Assembly: GCF_018736065.1 (NCBI RefSeq)
Contig: NZ_CP076128.1
Span: forward strand, 3,449,501-3,513,500
DNA: 64,000 bases
Source of the DNA: Flammeovirga kamogawensis
Lineage (GTDB): Bacteria > Bacteroidota > Bacteroidia > Cytophagales > Flammeovirgaceae
Reading direction: 5' to 3'
Shown here: positions 1 to 8,604 of the stretch, in pieces
Position numbering within the stretch: the stretch's first letter is position 1
Layout: every line of letters begins with the position of its first letter
The notes under the pieces: generated by a model
Databases searched by the model: none
Told to the model about the DNA's origin: nothing
Seen by the model: the letters and a program-made list of their open reading frames with translations, nothing else
Translations under genes and position numbers: made by a program

Positions 1-102
1 AGAGAAAATATCATTCCTGAGGGAGTAGATACAGGTGGAATGAATGGTGTTTATAAAGCATCTGCTTATATTCCAAGTTTATCTCTAAACTACAATTTCT
101 AA
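1..102 (+). CDS. C-terminal end of an outer-membrane barrel protein (OmpP1/FadL-like), partial
   Basis: The first 33 codons are open in frame 1 and end at TAA 100-102. The last residues (SLSLNYNF) alternate hydrophobic and polar side chains and finish with an aromatic Phe, which is the usual C-terminal strand signature of outer-membrane beta-barrels recognised by the BAM machinery. In other Bacteroidota an OmpP1/FadL/TodX-type transporter gene is often followed by an SGNH-type lipoprotein, as here, 34 bp downstream. The family assignment rests on this tail and on context only, because the rest of the gene is outside the window. Confidence 0.6.
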   Translation, partial: RENIIPEGVDTGGMNGVYKASAYIPSLSLNYNF

Positions 103-136
103 TTTTTTCCCTATCCTAATTTAAGAAATAACAAAA

Positions 137-1918
137 ATGACTTTTAATAAATATAGATCATTATTAGCTGCAGGTGCGATAGCATTACTGTCAGCTTGTA
201 CTACAGAGGTAGATGATTTTGTAACTGCTGGTGGCTCTTCTTCTGATGGAACTCCCGTAGATTATACTACTTATGTAGCTTTAGGTAATTCTTTAACTGC
301 AGGAGTATCTGATGGGGCTTGGTTATCATCATCTCAAGTAAATTCATACCCTCAATTAATTGCAAATAGTTTGCAAGAAGCAGGTTTGGGTGCTAAAGAT
401 TTTAAGCAACCGTTGATCTCATATTCAGGTGCTCAATACTTTGGGACACCAATAGTGTTAACTAATCAAGGACCTTGTTTTACATGTACTCAAACTGTAA
501 ACCCAACCTCTAATATCTATAGTGAGCACGGAGGTTTCCATAATATGGCAGTTTCAGGTATGAAAGCTATTGATGTAAATGATCCTACCTTAGCTACGGG
601 TCTTTATGGGTATTTTGTTAGTTCTGCAGGCTCTACAGTTTTAAAAGATGCTTTATCAATGAACCCAACATTCTTTTCTATGTGGTTGGGCGCTAATGAT
701 GTTTTAGGTTTCGCAAATTCAGGAGGGGCTCTTGGACCGAATGCTATTACACCTCAAGCTGATTTTGAAACTGCAATTAATTCAGTTCTTGATTCTATGG
801 GTAATAGAGGAGCAAAGGGTGCAATTCTTAATGTTCCTGATATTACGGAAGCAGCATTATTTAATACAACACCAAATACTTTAGAAAAGATGTTAGCAGC
901 CAACAATATGGAGCTAACAGAAGATTTTCTAGTATTAGTAAATGGCTATTTAGCAAGTGCTTTTGATCCAATAATAAAAGCTCAAGTTGAGGTAGGAAGA
1001 CCAACAGTTACTGCATTAATTACACCTTCTATTCCAAGTGCAGCAGGGACTATTAATGTAGTTGCAGCGGCAGTTTCAACAGCTCCTTCTATTGGTAAAG
1101 ATCCATCTGTTTCTGCTGAATTAGCATATACTGTTATTTTTCTTCAGTTAACTTCAGGTGGAATGACACCAACTGACGCAATGACATTTTTAGCAACAGA
1201 GGCAGGCCAAACTCAAATAGCTCAATTAGTAGCTTTAGGAATTGACCAGTCATGGGCTACTATGACAGGAACTGATGAGGAAGTTAATACAATAATTAAT
1301 AGTTCAATTGAGTCTACTACAGCTACATTAAAAGCTGCAGGTTATTATCCTGTTTTCTCATTAGAATCAAATCAATTACCTGTATATGATGCTGCATCTC
1401 CAACAATGATGCGTGTACCTGCAGAAGGAACATTAGTTTCTCTATTAGCATTAAATAAAGCACTTTTATTAGGAGAATTAATCTTAACGGGTGGAGATTT
1501 AGATATTACTAAATTAAAAGATTATTTACCAGTCATTGATACAACTAAAGGTACATATGAATTCTTAGAGAAAGGTGATGTAGATGATGTAAAAACTGCA
1601 ATTGATGGTTATAATAGTTATTTAAAAGAAGAAGCATCAAGTAGAGATTTAGCTTATGTTGATACTAAAAGTGTAATGTCTGAAGCTCATAATGGAGGAA
1701 TTATAATTGATGGAGTAACTTATACTACAACATATTTATCAGGTAACTTATTCTCTTTAGATGGAGCTCATCTTACACAAAGAGGATATGCAGTAATTGG
1801 TAATTACACTATTCAAGCAATTAACGCTAAGTATGGTGCAAAAATACCTCAAATTCAGCAAAACGATTTCCCTGTAGTTGAAACAACTGTAGTACCAACT
1901 CCAGCAGCTGCTAATTAA
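137..1918 (+). CDS. SGNH/GDSL-type hydrolase lipoprotein
   Basis: A 593-residue envelope lipoprotein. The signal peptide ends in a lipobox (LLSAC, Cys21), so the mature protein is probably lipid-anchored. All SGNH hydrolase blocks are present: the nucleophile block is GNSL at 50-53 (Ser52), a GxND block is GAND at 185-188 (Asn187), and the C-terminal acid/base block is DGAHLT with Asp542 and His545. About 350 residues, longer than in a minimal SGNH enzyme, separate blocks III and V. The gene follows an outer-membrane barrel gene by 34 bp and is likely cotranscribed with it. The substrate is unknown; esters of lipids or glycans are typical for the family. The start ATG gives a normal lipoprotein signal. 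It is paralogous to the next gene, which has lost these residues. Confidence 0.85.
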   Translation: MTFNKYRSLLAAGAIALLSACTTEVDDFVTAGGSSSDGTPVDYTTYVALGNSLTAGVSDGAWLSSSQVNSYPQLIANSLQEAGLGAKDFKQPLISYSGAQYFGTPIVLTNQGPCFTCTQTVNPTSNIYSEHGGFHNMAVSGMKAIDVNDPTLATGLYGYFVSSAGSTVLKDALSMNPTFFSMWLGANDVLGFANSGGALGPNAITPQADFETAINSVLDSMGNRGAKGAILNVPDITEAALFNTTPNTLEKMLAANNMELTEDFLVLVNGYLASAFDPIIKAQVEVGRPTVTALITPSIPSAAGTINVVAAAVSTAPSIGKDPSVSAELAYTVIFLQLTSGGMTPTDAMTFLATEAGQTQIAQLVALGIDQSWATMTGTDEEVNTIINSSIESTTATLKAAGYYPVFSLESNQLPVYDAASPTMMRVPAEGTLVSLLALNKALLLGELILTGGDLDITKLKDYLPVIDTTKGTYEFLEKGDVDDVKTAIDGYNSYLKEEASSRDLAYVDTKSVMSEAHNGGIIIDGVTYTTTYLSGNLFSLDGAHLTQRGYAVIGNYTIQAINAKYGAKIPQIQQNDFPVVETTVVPTPAAAN

Positions 1919-1977
1919 TCATAAATATTGTTGAGAATTAAACAATAGGAAGTAAAAATATTTACTTTTGAAGATAG

Positions 1978-2013
1978 CCTACCTCTTTGTTTTAAAAGGG
2001 GTAGGTTTTTTTT
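1978..2013 (+). terminator. Intrinsic terminator after the first SGNH lipoprotein gene
   Basis: An 11-bp stem (CCTACCTCTTT pairing with AAAGGGGTAGG, one G-T wobble) is followed by eight T residues. It separates the two SGNH-like genes, so the second one probably has its own promoter or depends on read-through. Confidence 0.8.
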
Positions 2014-2076
2014 AGTTTTACTTTGTTTATTCCTAAAATAATTTATAAACCTTCTTTTAAGAAATAGAATCTATAT

Positions 2077-4128
2077 ATGAAAAAAAATATACTTAAGGCA
2101 TTAACTATATTATCAATTATTTTACCTGTCTTTATATCGTGTTCTGATAGAGAAGAAGCAATACTTGCAAATTCTGGTAGAACTAGATCAGGTATTCCTA
2201 TTAACTATTCAAATTATGTAGCGATTGGTGATGGAGTTACAGCAGGTTTACAGGATAATGTGTGGTACAAAGAGTCTCAAGATAATTCTGTTGCAGCTAT
2301 TTTTTCTCAAAAATTACAGGATGTAAATTTAGGTACTTTAATATCCAACCCAAGTGTTACCTCTCAGGGTACTGGTGTTCCAGATGAAAATGGAAATGTA
2401 ATTCGTTATTCTAAAGGGAGCTGGGTAGTTGGTGAAGCAAGGATCTTAACAGAAGAAGTTCCTTCAATAGTTGGAACTAAAGCAGATGGTTCAGACTATA
2501 CGAATATATCTGTTATTAATGCTAAAATGGGAGATTTAACAAAGCAGAACTATTCAGCTGATAATCCTTATTTTAGTTATTTTTCATCTTCTGATACTGC
2601 TTCCATGCTTGGTGAAGCAAAAAAAGCCACTCCAACTTTTACAACAATATCAATAGGTAAATTTGATTTATTTGATTACGCTTTAAATAAAGGAACAAAT
2701 GATGCATTGGTATTACCATCAAGTTCTACTTTAGAAACTCAAGTTGACCTCGTTGCTTCGGCATTTTCAACTCAACAAGGAGGAGCAGTGATTGGTATTG
2801 ATGTAATTAATGATTTGCCTTATTTTAATCATGTTAGAAATTCTATCAACTTAGAAGAATCAACGGCTAATGCAATTAATGATGGTATTGATTCTTTAGT
2901 ATATGGATTAATTACTCATGTTTTTGATTCTATACAGGTTGTTACTCGTCCTAAAGCACAAGATTCTATCGCTATTAATTTCTTAGAACCAATTATGGTT
3001 GATGGATGGAGCGGTAAATTAGGAGTTGCTTGTATAAATGCTTGTTGTGGATATGATGTTCCTAATAGACCTGTATTACCTCCTTCAAAACCTACATATG
3101 CAAGTTGTACAACAATAACAACTTGTACGCCAATAGTTGATTCTGTTGCTTATAATATTGTTTTTAACGGTCCTTACTATTCACTACCTTATGAAGTTTC
3201 AGGCGTTAAAACAGGAACATTAGCTGGTCGAGTTGCAGCAATTTCACCTGATGGTAGATCAGATAGAAATGATTATATATTTGCTGAAGTAGATAAACAA
3301 TGGGTATACTCATTTGAGAATGACTCAACAACAGCAATGGACAGTATAATGGCAACAGATCCATTACAAGTAATGGTTATTGAAAAAACGTTTACTGAAT
3401 CTATAGCATCTTTATTACTTCATTTTGGAGAAAGAGAAGCTTTAGTAAATATTATTGCTAACCAACTTTTTAATGTGGTATTGAGAAATGTAGAAGGTGA
3501 GTTGACACCAGAAAGCTTAGATGCTGCAATAGATAACTCATTAGGAGAAATTGGTATTACAGTAATTGATGTACTTCGTAGCCGTAATTTTTTTCCAGAA
3601 TTTGTGGCAGGAGATAATCCATTGTTTGTTATTGATCCTTCATCTCCAACAAGAATGAGAGTTCTTGAAACTGGGGATAAAATTATGTTACCTTATGCAG
3701 ATGTTTATGTTGATTTAAGAACATTCATTAAGAGTATAGTAAGTAATGGAGGATTACCAGGTGATTTTGATCCATCAAACTTATTGAATTTGTTCCCAAC
3801 AATTGATCAAGTATATTTTTATACTACTCAGCAAGAGGTAGCAGAAGCGAATAGAGCATATAATATTGCTTTATCAAATGCTGCTAGTAGCAACCGTTGG
3901 GCATTTATTAATGTAGAATCTATTTCAGCCAAATTAGTAACAGGTTATAAACAAGACGGTGATACATATACAAATGAATATCGAAGTGGAAAATTTTATT
4001 CTATGGATGGGCATAGTTACACATCTGCAGCAAATGCTATCATTGTGAATGAAATGATAGAGACATTAAATACATTGTATTCGTCAACTATACCAAAAGT
4101 TACTGTAAAAGATTATCCTGCTAATTAA
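2077..4128 (+). CDS. SGNH-fold lipoprotein with lost catalytic residues (probable pseudoenzyme)
   Basis: A 683-residue lipoprotein (lipobox FISCS, Cys22) that aligns along its length with the preceding SGNH hydrolase: both share the pattern YVA-(L/I)-G-x-x-x-TAG near residue 50 and a similar C-terminal block. The catalytic positions are changed. The nucleophile block reads GDGV (51-54), so Gly53 replaces Ser. The GxND block reads GKFD (194-197), so Phe196 replaces Asn. The final block reads DGHSYT (from Asp644), so Ser647 takes the aligned His position and the only His is one residue early. An insertion around residues 315-350 is rich in Cys and Pro. The gene is intact and not decaying, so a binding or structural role is more likely than hydrolysis. 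The function is unknown. Confidence 0.8.
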   Translation: MKKNILKALTILSIILPVFISCSDREEAILANSGRTRSGIPINYSNYVAIGDGVTAGLQDNVWYKESQDNSVAAIFSQKLQDVNLGTLISNPSVTSQGTGVPDENGNVIRYSKGSWVVGEARILTEEVPSIVGTKADGSDYTNISVINAKMGDLTKQNYSADNPYFSYFSSSDTASMLGEAKKATPTFTTISIGKFDLFDYALNKGTNDALVLPSSSTLETQVDLVASAFSTQQGGAVIGIDVINDLPYFNHVRNSINLEESTANAINDGIDSLVYGLITHVFDSIQVVTRPKAQDSIAINFLEPIMVDGWSGKLGVACINACCGYDVPNRPVLPPSKPTYASCTTITTCTPIVDSVAYNIVFNGPYYSLPYEVSGVKTGTLAGRVAAISPDGRSDRNDYIFAEVDKQWVYSFENDSTTAMDSIMATDPLQVMVIEKTFTESIASLLLHFGEREALVNIIANQLFNVVLRNVEGELTPESLDAAIDNSLGEIGITVIDVLRSRNFFPEFVAGDNPLFVIDPSSPTRMRVLETGDKIMLPYADVYVDLRTFIKSIVSNGGLPGDFDPSNLLNLFPTIDQVYFYTTQQEVAEANRAYNIALSNAASSNRWAFINVESISAKLVTGYKQDGDTYTNEYRSGKFYSMDGHSYTSAANAIIVNEMIETLNTLYSSTIPKVTVKDYPAN

Positions 4129-4156
4129 TTTTACAGTAAATTGACGATATTAACAC

Positions 4157-4193
4157 AACCACCTTTCTTTTATATAGAGAGGTGGTTTTTTTT
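4157..4193 (+). terminator. Intrinsic terminator after the degenerate SGNH lipoprotein gene
   Basis: AACCACC pairs with GGTGGTT (stem extended by weaker pairs) around an AT-rich loop, and a run of T follows (4186-4193). It lies about 30 bp after the stop codon at 4128. Confidence 0.8.
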
Positions 4194-4206
4194 GATAAGC
4201 ATTTTG

Positions 4207-4214
4207 TAAGTTTG
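4207..4214 (+). promoter_or_regulatory. Candidate Bacteroidota -7 box for the ClC gene
   Basis: TAAGTTTG fits the Bacteroidota -7 consensus TAnnTTTG and lies just downstream of a terminator and about 87 bp before the ClC start. No TTTG sits at the expected -33 spacing, so support is partial. Confidence 0.35.
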
Positions 4215-4300
4215 CATCTTGGTTGGTTGTGGGTATTTGTATAAATAAACTATACATTGTACACTAATTATTTCTGATAGTATTCCATAGTACATAATAG

Positions 4301-6100
4301 ATGGCAAAGCATAAGATTGTAGAAAAATTATTTAACCTTAGAAGGCTTCACCTCTCAGATAGGAATTTTATTCTTATAGTGAGTAGTATGGTGGGTATTG
4401 CATCTGGTTTAGCTGCTGTGTTGTTAAAACTATCAGTACATCATATACATGAACATTTAACGCATTACAATTTTGTAGAAAATTGGGGTTTATTACTTTT
4501 TCCTATTATAGGTTTATTAATTACTACAGTAATTGCTAAATCATTATATAAAGAAAGTAGTGTAGGGCATGCAATTACAGATATTTTACATGATATTTTT
4601 AAGAATAACAGTAACATAGCAAAAGGGAAAATATATTCTCGATTTGTAACATCAATGTTTACGGTAGGGTTTGGTGGTTCTGTTGGTTTGGAGTCTCCAA
4701 TTGTATTAACAGGAGGTGCTATAGGTTCTAATATTGCTCAATCATTTTTATTGGATTATAAAACCAAAACATTAATGATTGGTTGTGGTACTGCAGGTGT
4801 AATATCTGCAATATTTAATGCACCAATTACAGGGTTAATATTTAGTATAGAAGTAATATTAACAGGGGTCTCTGTAGCTAACTTTGTTCCCTTATTAATC
4901 TCATCTGTTAGTGCAGCAATTGTATCTTCTTTAATTGTAGGTGAAGAAGTTCTTTTTTCATTTAAGATTTTAGAAGATTTTCAACCTCAGAACATTCCAT
5001 TTTTTATTATTCTAGGTGTTTTAGCAGGTTTTATGTCTATTTATTTTAATCAAACACTCCACCAAATGGAGCATTTGATGGAAGAAAAAATTCCTAATAG
5101 ATATAGAAGAGCTCTTTATGGAGGTATAGTTTTATCAATTTTTATTTTCGTATTTCCTCCAATTTATGGTGAAGGATATGAATCTATCAAGGCATTATTA
5201 AACGGAGAAGAACTTCAACTTCTAAATAGAGCAGAACTGTTTGAAACTATAATCCCGAATACAAAAGCATGGTTATTTTTGGCTTATATTATAATGGTAT
5301 TATTTGCTAAAGTTATAGCTGCATCTTTAACATTATCTGCAGGCGGTAGTGGTGGTACATTTGGACCAGCCTTAGTAATTGGAGGTTTAACTGGTTTTGC
5401 ATTTGCTAGGTTTATTAACTTATTAGGAATAGCAGATCTTCATGAAACACACTTTATTCTTGTAGGAATGAGTGGAGTACTTTGCGGAGTTGTTTACGCT
5501 CCATTAACTGCAATTTTCTTAATTGCAGAAATTACTGGTGGTTATACCTTGTTTGTTCCTTTAATGTTAGTTTCTGCAATTGCTTATACAACAGTGAGTG
5601 TTGTAGACCCAGATGCTCCTCATGTTAGAGCATTAAAAGCTAGAGGTGATTACCTAAAAGGAGATAGAGATATGCAGGTTTTGGATCGATTAAATATTAA
5701 TAAATTAATTGAAACAAACTTTGTTACCGTTCCACTTAAAGGGTATCTAAGTGATTTAGTATCAGCTATAAGTATAAGTCAAAGAAGCGTCTTTCCTGTT
5801 GTAGATGATGAAGGTAAATTAAAAGGTGTCATCACTCTTGATCAGGTTAGAGAAATTATGTTTGATCAGGAACAACAAGCTAAAGTAAAGATTGCTAATG
5901 TGATGAATGAGCCTCCAAGTATTGTATATTATGGTGAGCGTATGCCAACTGTAATGCAAAAGTTTGAAAAGGAAGATGCTTGGAATTTACCTGTAGTTGA
6001 TGAAAATAAAAAATATGTAGGGATGGTTTCTAAATCAAGAATATTTAGTGTATACAGAAAACAACTACAACGTTTAAATAAAGAATGGGTAGGAAATTAA
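4301..6100 (+). CDS. ClC-family chloride channel/transporter with C-terminal CBS pair
   Basis: A 599-residue polytopic inner-membrane protein. The ClC selectivity and gating motifs are readable: GLESP at about 129-133 (gating Glu131), GGTFGP at about 351-356, and the conserved helix containing FNAPITGLIFSIE at 172-184. Residues from about 465 onward form two CBS domains, which usually bind adenine nucleotides and regulate transport. At the position of the internal proton glutamate of the E. coli antiporter (the second Glu of its IEE motif) this protein has Val185, as ClC channels do, while the external gating Glu is kept. Whether it is a channel or an exchanger therefore cannot be settled from sequence. 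It stands alone between a terminator and a promoter. Confidence 0.93.
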   Translation: MAKHKIVEKLFNLRRLHLSDRNFILIVSSMVGIASGLAAVLLKLSVHHIHEHLTHYNFVENWGLLLFPIIGLLITTVIAKSLYKESSVGHAITDILHDIFKNNSNIAKGKIYSRFVTSMFTVGFGGSVGLESPIVLTGGAIGSNIAQSFLLDYKTKTLMIGCGTAGVISAIFNAPITGLIFSIEVILTGVSVANFVPLLISSVSAAIVSSLIVGEEVLFSFKILEDFQPQNIPFFIILGVLAGFMSIYFNQTLHQMEHLMEEKIPNRYRRALYGGIVLSIFIFVFPPIYGEGYESIKALLNGEELQLLNRAELFETIIPNTKAWLFLAYIIMVLFAKVIAASLTLSAGGSGGTFGPALVIGGLTGFAFARFINLLGIADLHETHFILVGMSGVLCGVVYAPLTAIFLIAEITGGYTLFVPLMLVSAIAYTTVSVVDPDAPHVRALKARGDYLKGDRDMQVLDRLNINKLIETNFVTVPLKGYLSDLVSAISISQRSVFPVVDDEGKLKGVITLDQVREIMFDQEQQAKVKIANVMNEPPSIVYYGERMPTVMQKFEKEDAWNLPVVDENKKYVGMVSKSRIFSVYRKQLQRLNKEWVGN

Positions 6101-6106
6101 ATTCGA

Positions 6107-6138
6107 TTTGATAGATAATTAATCGATTATTACTTTTG
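6107..6138 (+). promoter_or_regulatory. Bacteroidota-type promoter for the repeat-protein gene
   Basis: TTTG at 6107-6110 and TACTTTTG (TAnnTTTG) at 6131-6138 are separated by 20 bases, the expected layout for a primary-sigma promoter in this phylum. The -7 box ends 37 bp before the ATG at 6176. Confidence 0.65.
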
Positions 6139-6175
6139 AGGAAAATCAACTACGTTGTAAAATCATAAACAGACT

Positions 6176-7252
6176 ATGAACGAATTTGAAGCATATTTAA
6201 CGAAAAAAAGAATTGATCCAAGCCTTTTTAAATCTTCTGAACCAGATAGATTTGAAGAATGGGAATCGTTGTTTATGCAAGTGCATCCTAAAAGCTTTAC
6301 ACAGCAGAAGCTTTTTTTGATTAATCAAATTCGTAGAAGATATTGGATAGCTGAACCTATTAAGGTTGAAAGTGCTAAACCAAAAACTAAATCTGGAGTG
6401 GTAAGAAAATCTATTCCTAAAAAAGAAACTGATGTAGATGCTACTTCAAAAGTTGTCAAGAAAGTAGTAAGACCTACAATTAAACCAAAAATAGAAGGTG
6501 AGAATATTGATGAAGTAGAAAATAAAAAGCCTGCTCGTCCAAAATTCAAACCTAAAATGGGAGCAAAGCCTGTTATCAAAAAATCTGAGGATAATAATAA
6601 GGAAACTTCTGTAAAAAAAGGTGTACGCCCAGTAATCAAGGCGAAGTCTTCATCAACTGAGACAGATGATGTTAAGAAAAAAGTAGTTCGTCCTGTGATA
6701 AAACCTAAACCGGTATCTTCTGAAGAAGCTGAGCTAGCAGTAAAGAAGAAAGTAGTTAGGCCAGTAATCAAGCCGAAATCTTCATCACCTGAGACAGGTG
6801 ATGTTAAGAAAAAAGCAGTTCGTCCTGTGATAAAACCTAAATCGGTATCTTCCGAAGAAGCTGAGCCAGCTGTAAAGAAGAAAGTAATTAGGCCAGTAAT
6901 CAAGCCGAAATCTTCATCACCTGAGACAGGTGATGTTAAGAAAAAAGCAGTTCGCCCTGTGATAAAACCTAAATCAGTATCTCCCGAAGAAGCTGAGCCA
7001 GCTGTAAAGAAGAAAGTTGTTAGGCCAGTAATCAAGGCGAAGTCTTCATCAACTGAGACAGGTGATGTTAAGAAAAAAGTAGTTCGCCCTGTGATAAAAC
7101 CTAAATCGGTATCTCCCGAAGAAGCTGAGCCAGCAGTAAAGAAGAAAGTTGTTAGGCCAGTAATCAAGCCGAAATCTTCATCACCTGAGACAGGTGATAT
7201 TAAGAAAAAAGTAGTTCGTCCTGTAATAAAACCTAAGAAGAAGGAAGATTAA
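6176..7252 (+). CDS. Small conserved N-terminal domain fused to a Lys/Pro-rich tandem-repeat tail
   Basis: A 358-residue, strongly basic protein. Residues 1 to about 60 form a compact region rich in aromatic and charged residues, with a conserved look (EWESLFMQVHP, then FLINQIRRRYW). The rest is low complexity: alternating motifs of the type KKKVVRPVIKPK joined by short acidic/serine linkers (SSSPETGDV and SVSSEEAEPAV). In DNA this is a tandem array with an exact 132-bp period. No signal peptide or membrane segment is visible, so it is probably cytoplasmic. The basic KPK-rich tail resembles the nucleic-acid-binding tails of histone-like proteins, which is only an analogy. The stop codon directly abuts the stop of the convergent esterase gene. 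A long antisense reading frame over the array is a by-product of the repeats. Confidence 0.8.
   Translation: MNEFEAYLTKKRIDPSLFKSSEPDRFEEWESLFMQVHPKSFTQQKLFLINQIRRRYWIAEPIKVESAKPKTKSGVVRKSIPKKETDVDATSKVVKKVVRPTIKPKIEGENIDEVENKKPARPKFKPKMGAKPVIKKSEDNNKETSVKKGVRPVIKAKSSSTETDDVKKKVVRPVIKPKPVSSEEAELAVKKKVVRPVIKPKSSSPETGDVKKKAVRPVIKPKSVSSEEAEPAVKKKVIRPVIKPKSSSPETGDVKKKAVRPVIKPKSVSPEEAEPAVKKKVVRPVIKAKSSSTETGDVKKKVVRPVIKPKSVSPEEAEPAVKKKVVRPVIKPKSSSPETGDIKKKVVRPVIKPKKKED
6647..7243 (+). repeat. 132-bp tandem repeat array inside a coding sequence
   Basis: The marker TCTTCATC recurs at 6647, 6779, 6911, 7043 and 7175, always exactly 132 bp apart, giving four full units and a partial fifth. Each unit encodes 44 residues containing two variants of the V-RPVIKPK motif. 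Copies differ by a few substitutions (for example GCG versus CCG codons before the marker), so units have been shuffled or homogenised. Confidence 0.95.
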
Positions 7253-7945
7253 TTATAATAGTGGTTTAAGAGCATTCATTACTGTAGATGCAACAATTTT
7301 TGTTCCTTCAATATTTGGGTGAATTCCATCCTTTTGGTTTAATGTTTCGTTACCAGCAACTCCTTTGAGTAAGAATGGTAGTAAAAATGTATTTTTCTCT
7401 TTAGAAATTTGAGGAAAAATTAATTTGAACTCATTGAAATATTTCTCGCCCATATTTGGAGGCGGTACTATTCCTGCAAGTAAAATTTTACAATTAGGGT
7501 TCTTAGTTCTTACTATATTAATAATATCTATTAAGTTTTCCTTAGAGCTTTTCGGATCTAGACCACGTAAAGCATCATTACCACCAAGGGAAAGTACAAA
7601 AATATCTGGAGTATTTTGATTGAGTACCCATTCTATTCTATTTTTTCCACCAGCTGTTGTTTCACCACTTAGACCTGCATTTATGCAATGATAGGGAATG
7701 TTTAAGCTATCATAAGTTGCTTGAATGATGGATGGATAAGATTGTTCTTTTTCTAAACCATATCCTGCTGTTAAACTATTACCATAAAAAGTAATCACTT
7801 TTCTACTGTCTTTTTCTATGCTTTTTCTAACCTCAGTTTTAGTAGATTCATGTTTAGTGTTTTCATTGTTACTTGTATTAGAACAACTAAATAATGAACT
7901 AATAGAAAGGAGTATAATTATAGAAAAAATGCGAATGTTCTTCAT
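7253..7945 (-). CDS. TesA-like SGNH esterase/thioesterase lipoprotein (arylesterase family)
   Basis: I place the start at the ATG at 7945, giving 230 residues beginning MKNIRIFSII with a lipobox (LFSC, Cys21). The upstream ATG at 7981 would put 12 residues before the signal peptide. All SGNH blocks are present: GNSL, GLSGETT, GGNDALRG and DGIHPN, in the spacing of TesA / lysophospholipase L1-type enzymes. It probably hydrolyses acyl esters or thioesters in the periplasm. The gene is convergent with the repeat-protein gene with no bases between their stop codons. It is the third SGNH-fold protein within 8 kb, and the most canonical. Confidence 0.88.
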   Translation of the reverse strand: MKNIRIFSIIILLSISSLFSCSNTSNNENTKHESTKTEVRKSIEKDSRKVITFYGNSLTAGYGLEKEQSYPSIIQATYDSLNIPYHCINAGLSGETTAGGKNRIEWVLNQNTPDIFVLSLGGNDALRGLDPKSSKENLIDIINIVRTKNPNCKILLAGIVPPPNMGEKYFNEFKLIFPQISKEKNTFLLPFLLKGVAGNETLNQKDGIHPNIEGTKIVASTVMNALKPLL

Positions 7946-7978
7946 TTCTTGCAAGGGTATAGTTGAATGTACTATTAT

Positions 7979-7986
7979 CAAAAGTA
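7979..7986 (-). promoter_or_regulatory. Candidate -7 box for the TesA-like gene
   Basis: On the minus strand this reads TACTTTTG (TAnnTTTG), 33 bases before the preferred ATG at 7945. Its position just upstream supports that start over the ATG at 7981, which would overlap the box. No clear -33 element is seen. Confidence 0.45.
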
Positions 7987-8049
7987 AATAAAATAAAGCA
8001 AGTAAATTGTAATCACTTACTTGTTAAACCTAATTTTATTACCAATACA

Positions 8050-8487
8050 ATGCAAAAAGATTTTAAAATCCATAAAGTATTGTCGTATTGGGCACTTCGC
8101 GTTATACCTGTTGTAGTTCTTTTTCAATCACTCTTGTATAAGATGGGCGAAGATCCCGAATCTGTGTATATATATTATCAACTAGGTCTAGGTGATGATA
8201 TTAGATTATTTATTGCTGTTGTAGAGTTTATTGCCTGTTTTTTACTAGCCTATCGATCTTTGTGTAAATGGGGAGCGTGGATAGCTGTTGTATTAACCTC
8301 ATTTCAATTACTTGCACAAATCTTTATTCTAGGAATTGACTTGCCTGTGGAAGAAGGATTATCAAACGGTATGCAATTGTTTGGAATGTCATTAGTTACT
8401 TTATTAACATGCCTATTAATTATTGAGCAGGAATTAAGAAAATCGACTTATTTTAAACAAAAAACACCTTATATAGAGTCTTCATAA
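8050..8487 (+). CDS. DoxX-like four-helix membrane protein
   Basis: From the ATG at 8050 the protein has 145 residues and four hydrophobic helices, with the DoxX-like pattern of a first helix ending in LLYKMG, a short loop with a LGLGDDIR element, then a second helix containing an acidic FIA-V-EF segment. A longer frame from 7963 adds 29 residues with no family resemblance and overlaps the opposite gene and its promoter, so I reject that start. The precise role is unknown; DoxX relatives are small inner-membrane proteins with varied redox or transport associations. A terminator follows, so the gene is probably monocistronic. Confidence 0.7.
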   Translation: MQKDFKIHKVLSYWALRVIPVVVLFQSLLYKMGEDPESVYIYYQLGLGDDIRLFIAVVEFIACFLLAYRSLCKWGAWIAVVLTSFQLLAQIFILGIDLPVEEGLSNGMQLFGMSLVTLLTCLLIIEQELRKSTYFKQKTPYIESS

Positions 8488-8516
8488 AAATAAATGGAAA
8501 GATTCTTCTTAATTTT

Positions 8517-8557
8517 AAGCTGTATTATTACTTTGGGTAGTACAGCTTAATTTTTTT
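8517..8557 (+). terminator. Intrinsic terminator after the DoxX-like gene
   Basis: AAGCTGTA pairs with TACAGCTT (stem extended by a few weaker pairs) and is followed by AA and seven T residues. Confidence 0.75.
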
Positions 8558-8604
8558 GCCTCTTTTTATTGTATACAATTATCTTTCATCATTAATCCAT
8601 TTAA

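Noticed and set aside
6325-7167. A 280-codon antisense open frame rich in TFFFT and LITG motifs
   Set aside because: It lies entirely over the 132-bp repeat array on the opposite strand; the absence of stops follows from the repeated codons of the real gene.
6647-7243. Regular repeats as a possible CRISPR array
   Set aside because: The repeats are contiguous 132-bp coding units with no unique spacers and no cas genes nearby.
7963-8049. Upstream extension of the DoxX-like gene
   Set aside because: The extra 29 residues are not hydrophobic or family-like and overlap the opposite gene's 5-prime end and promoter.
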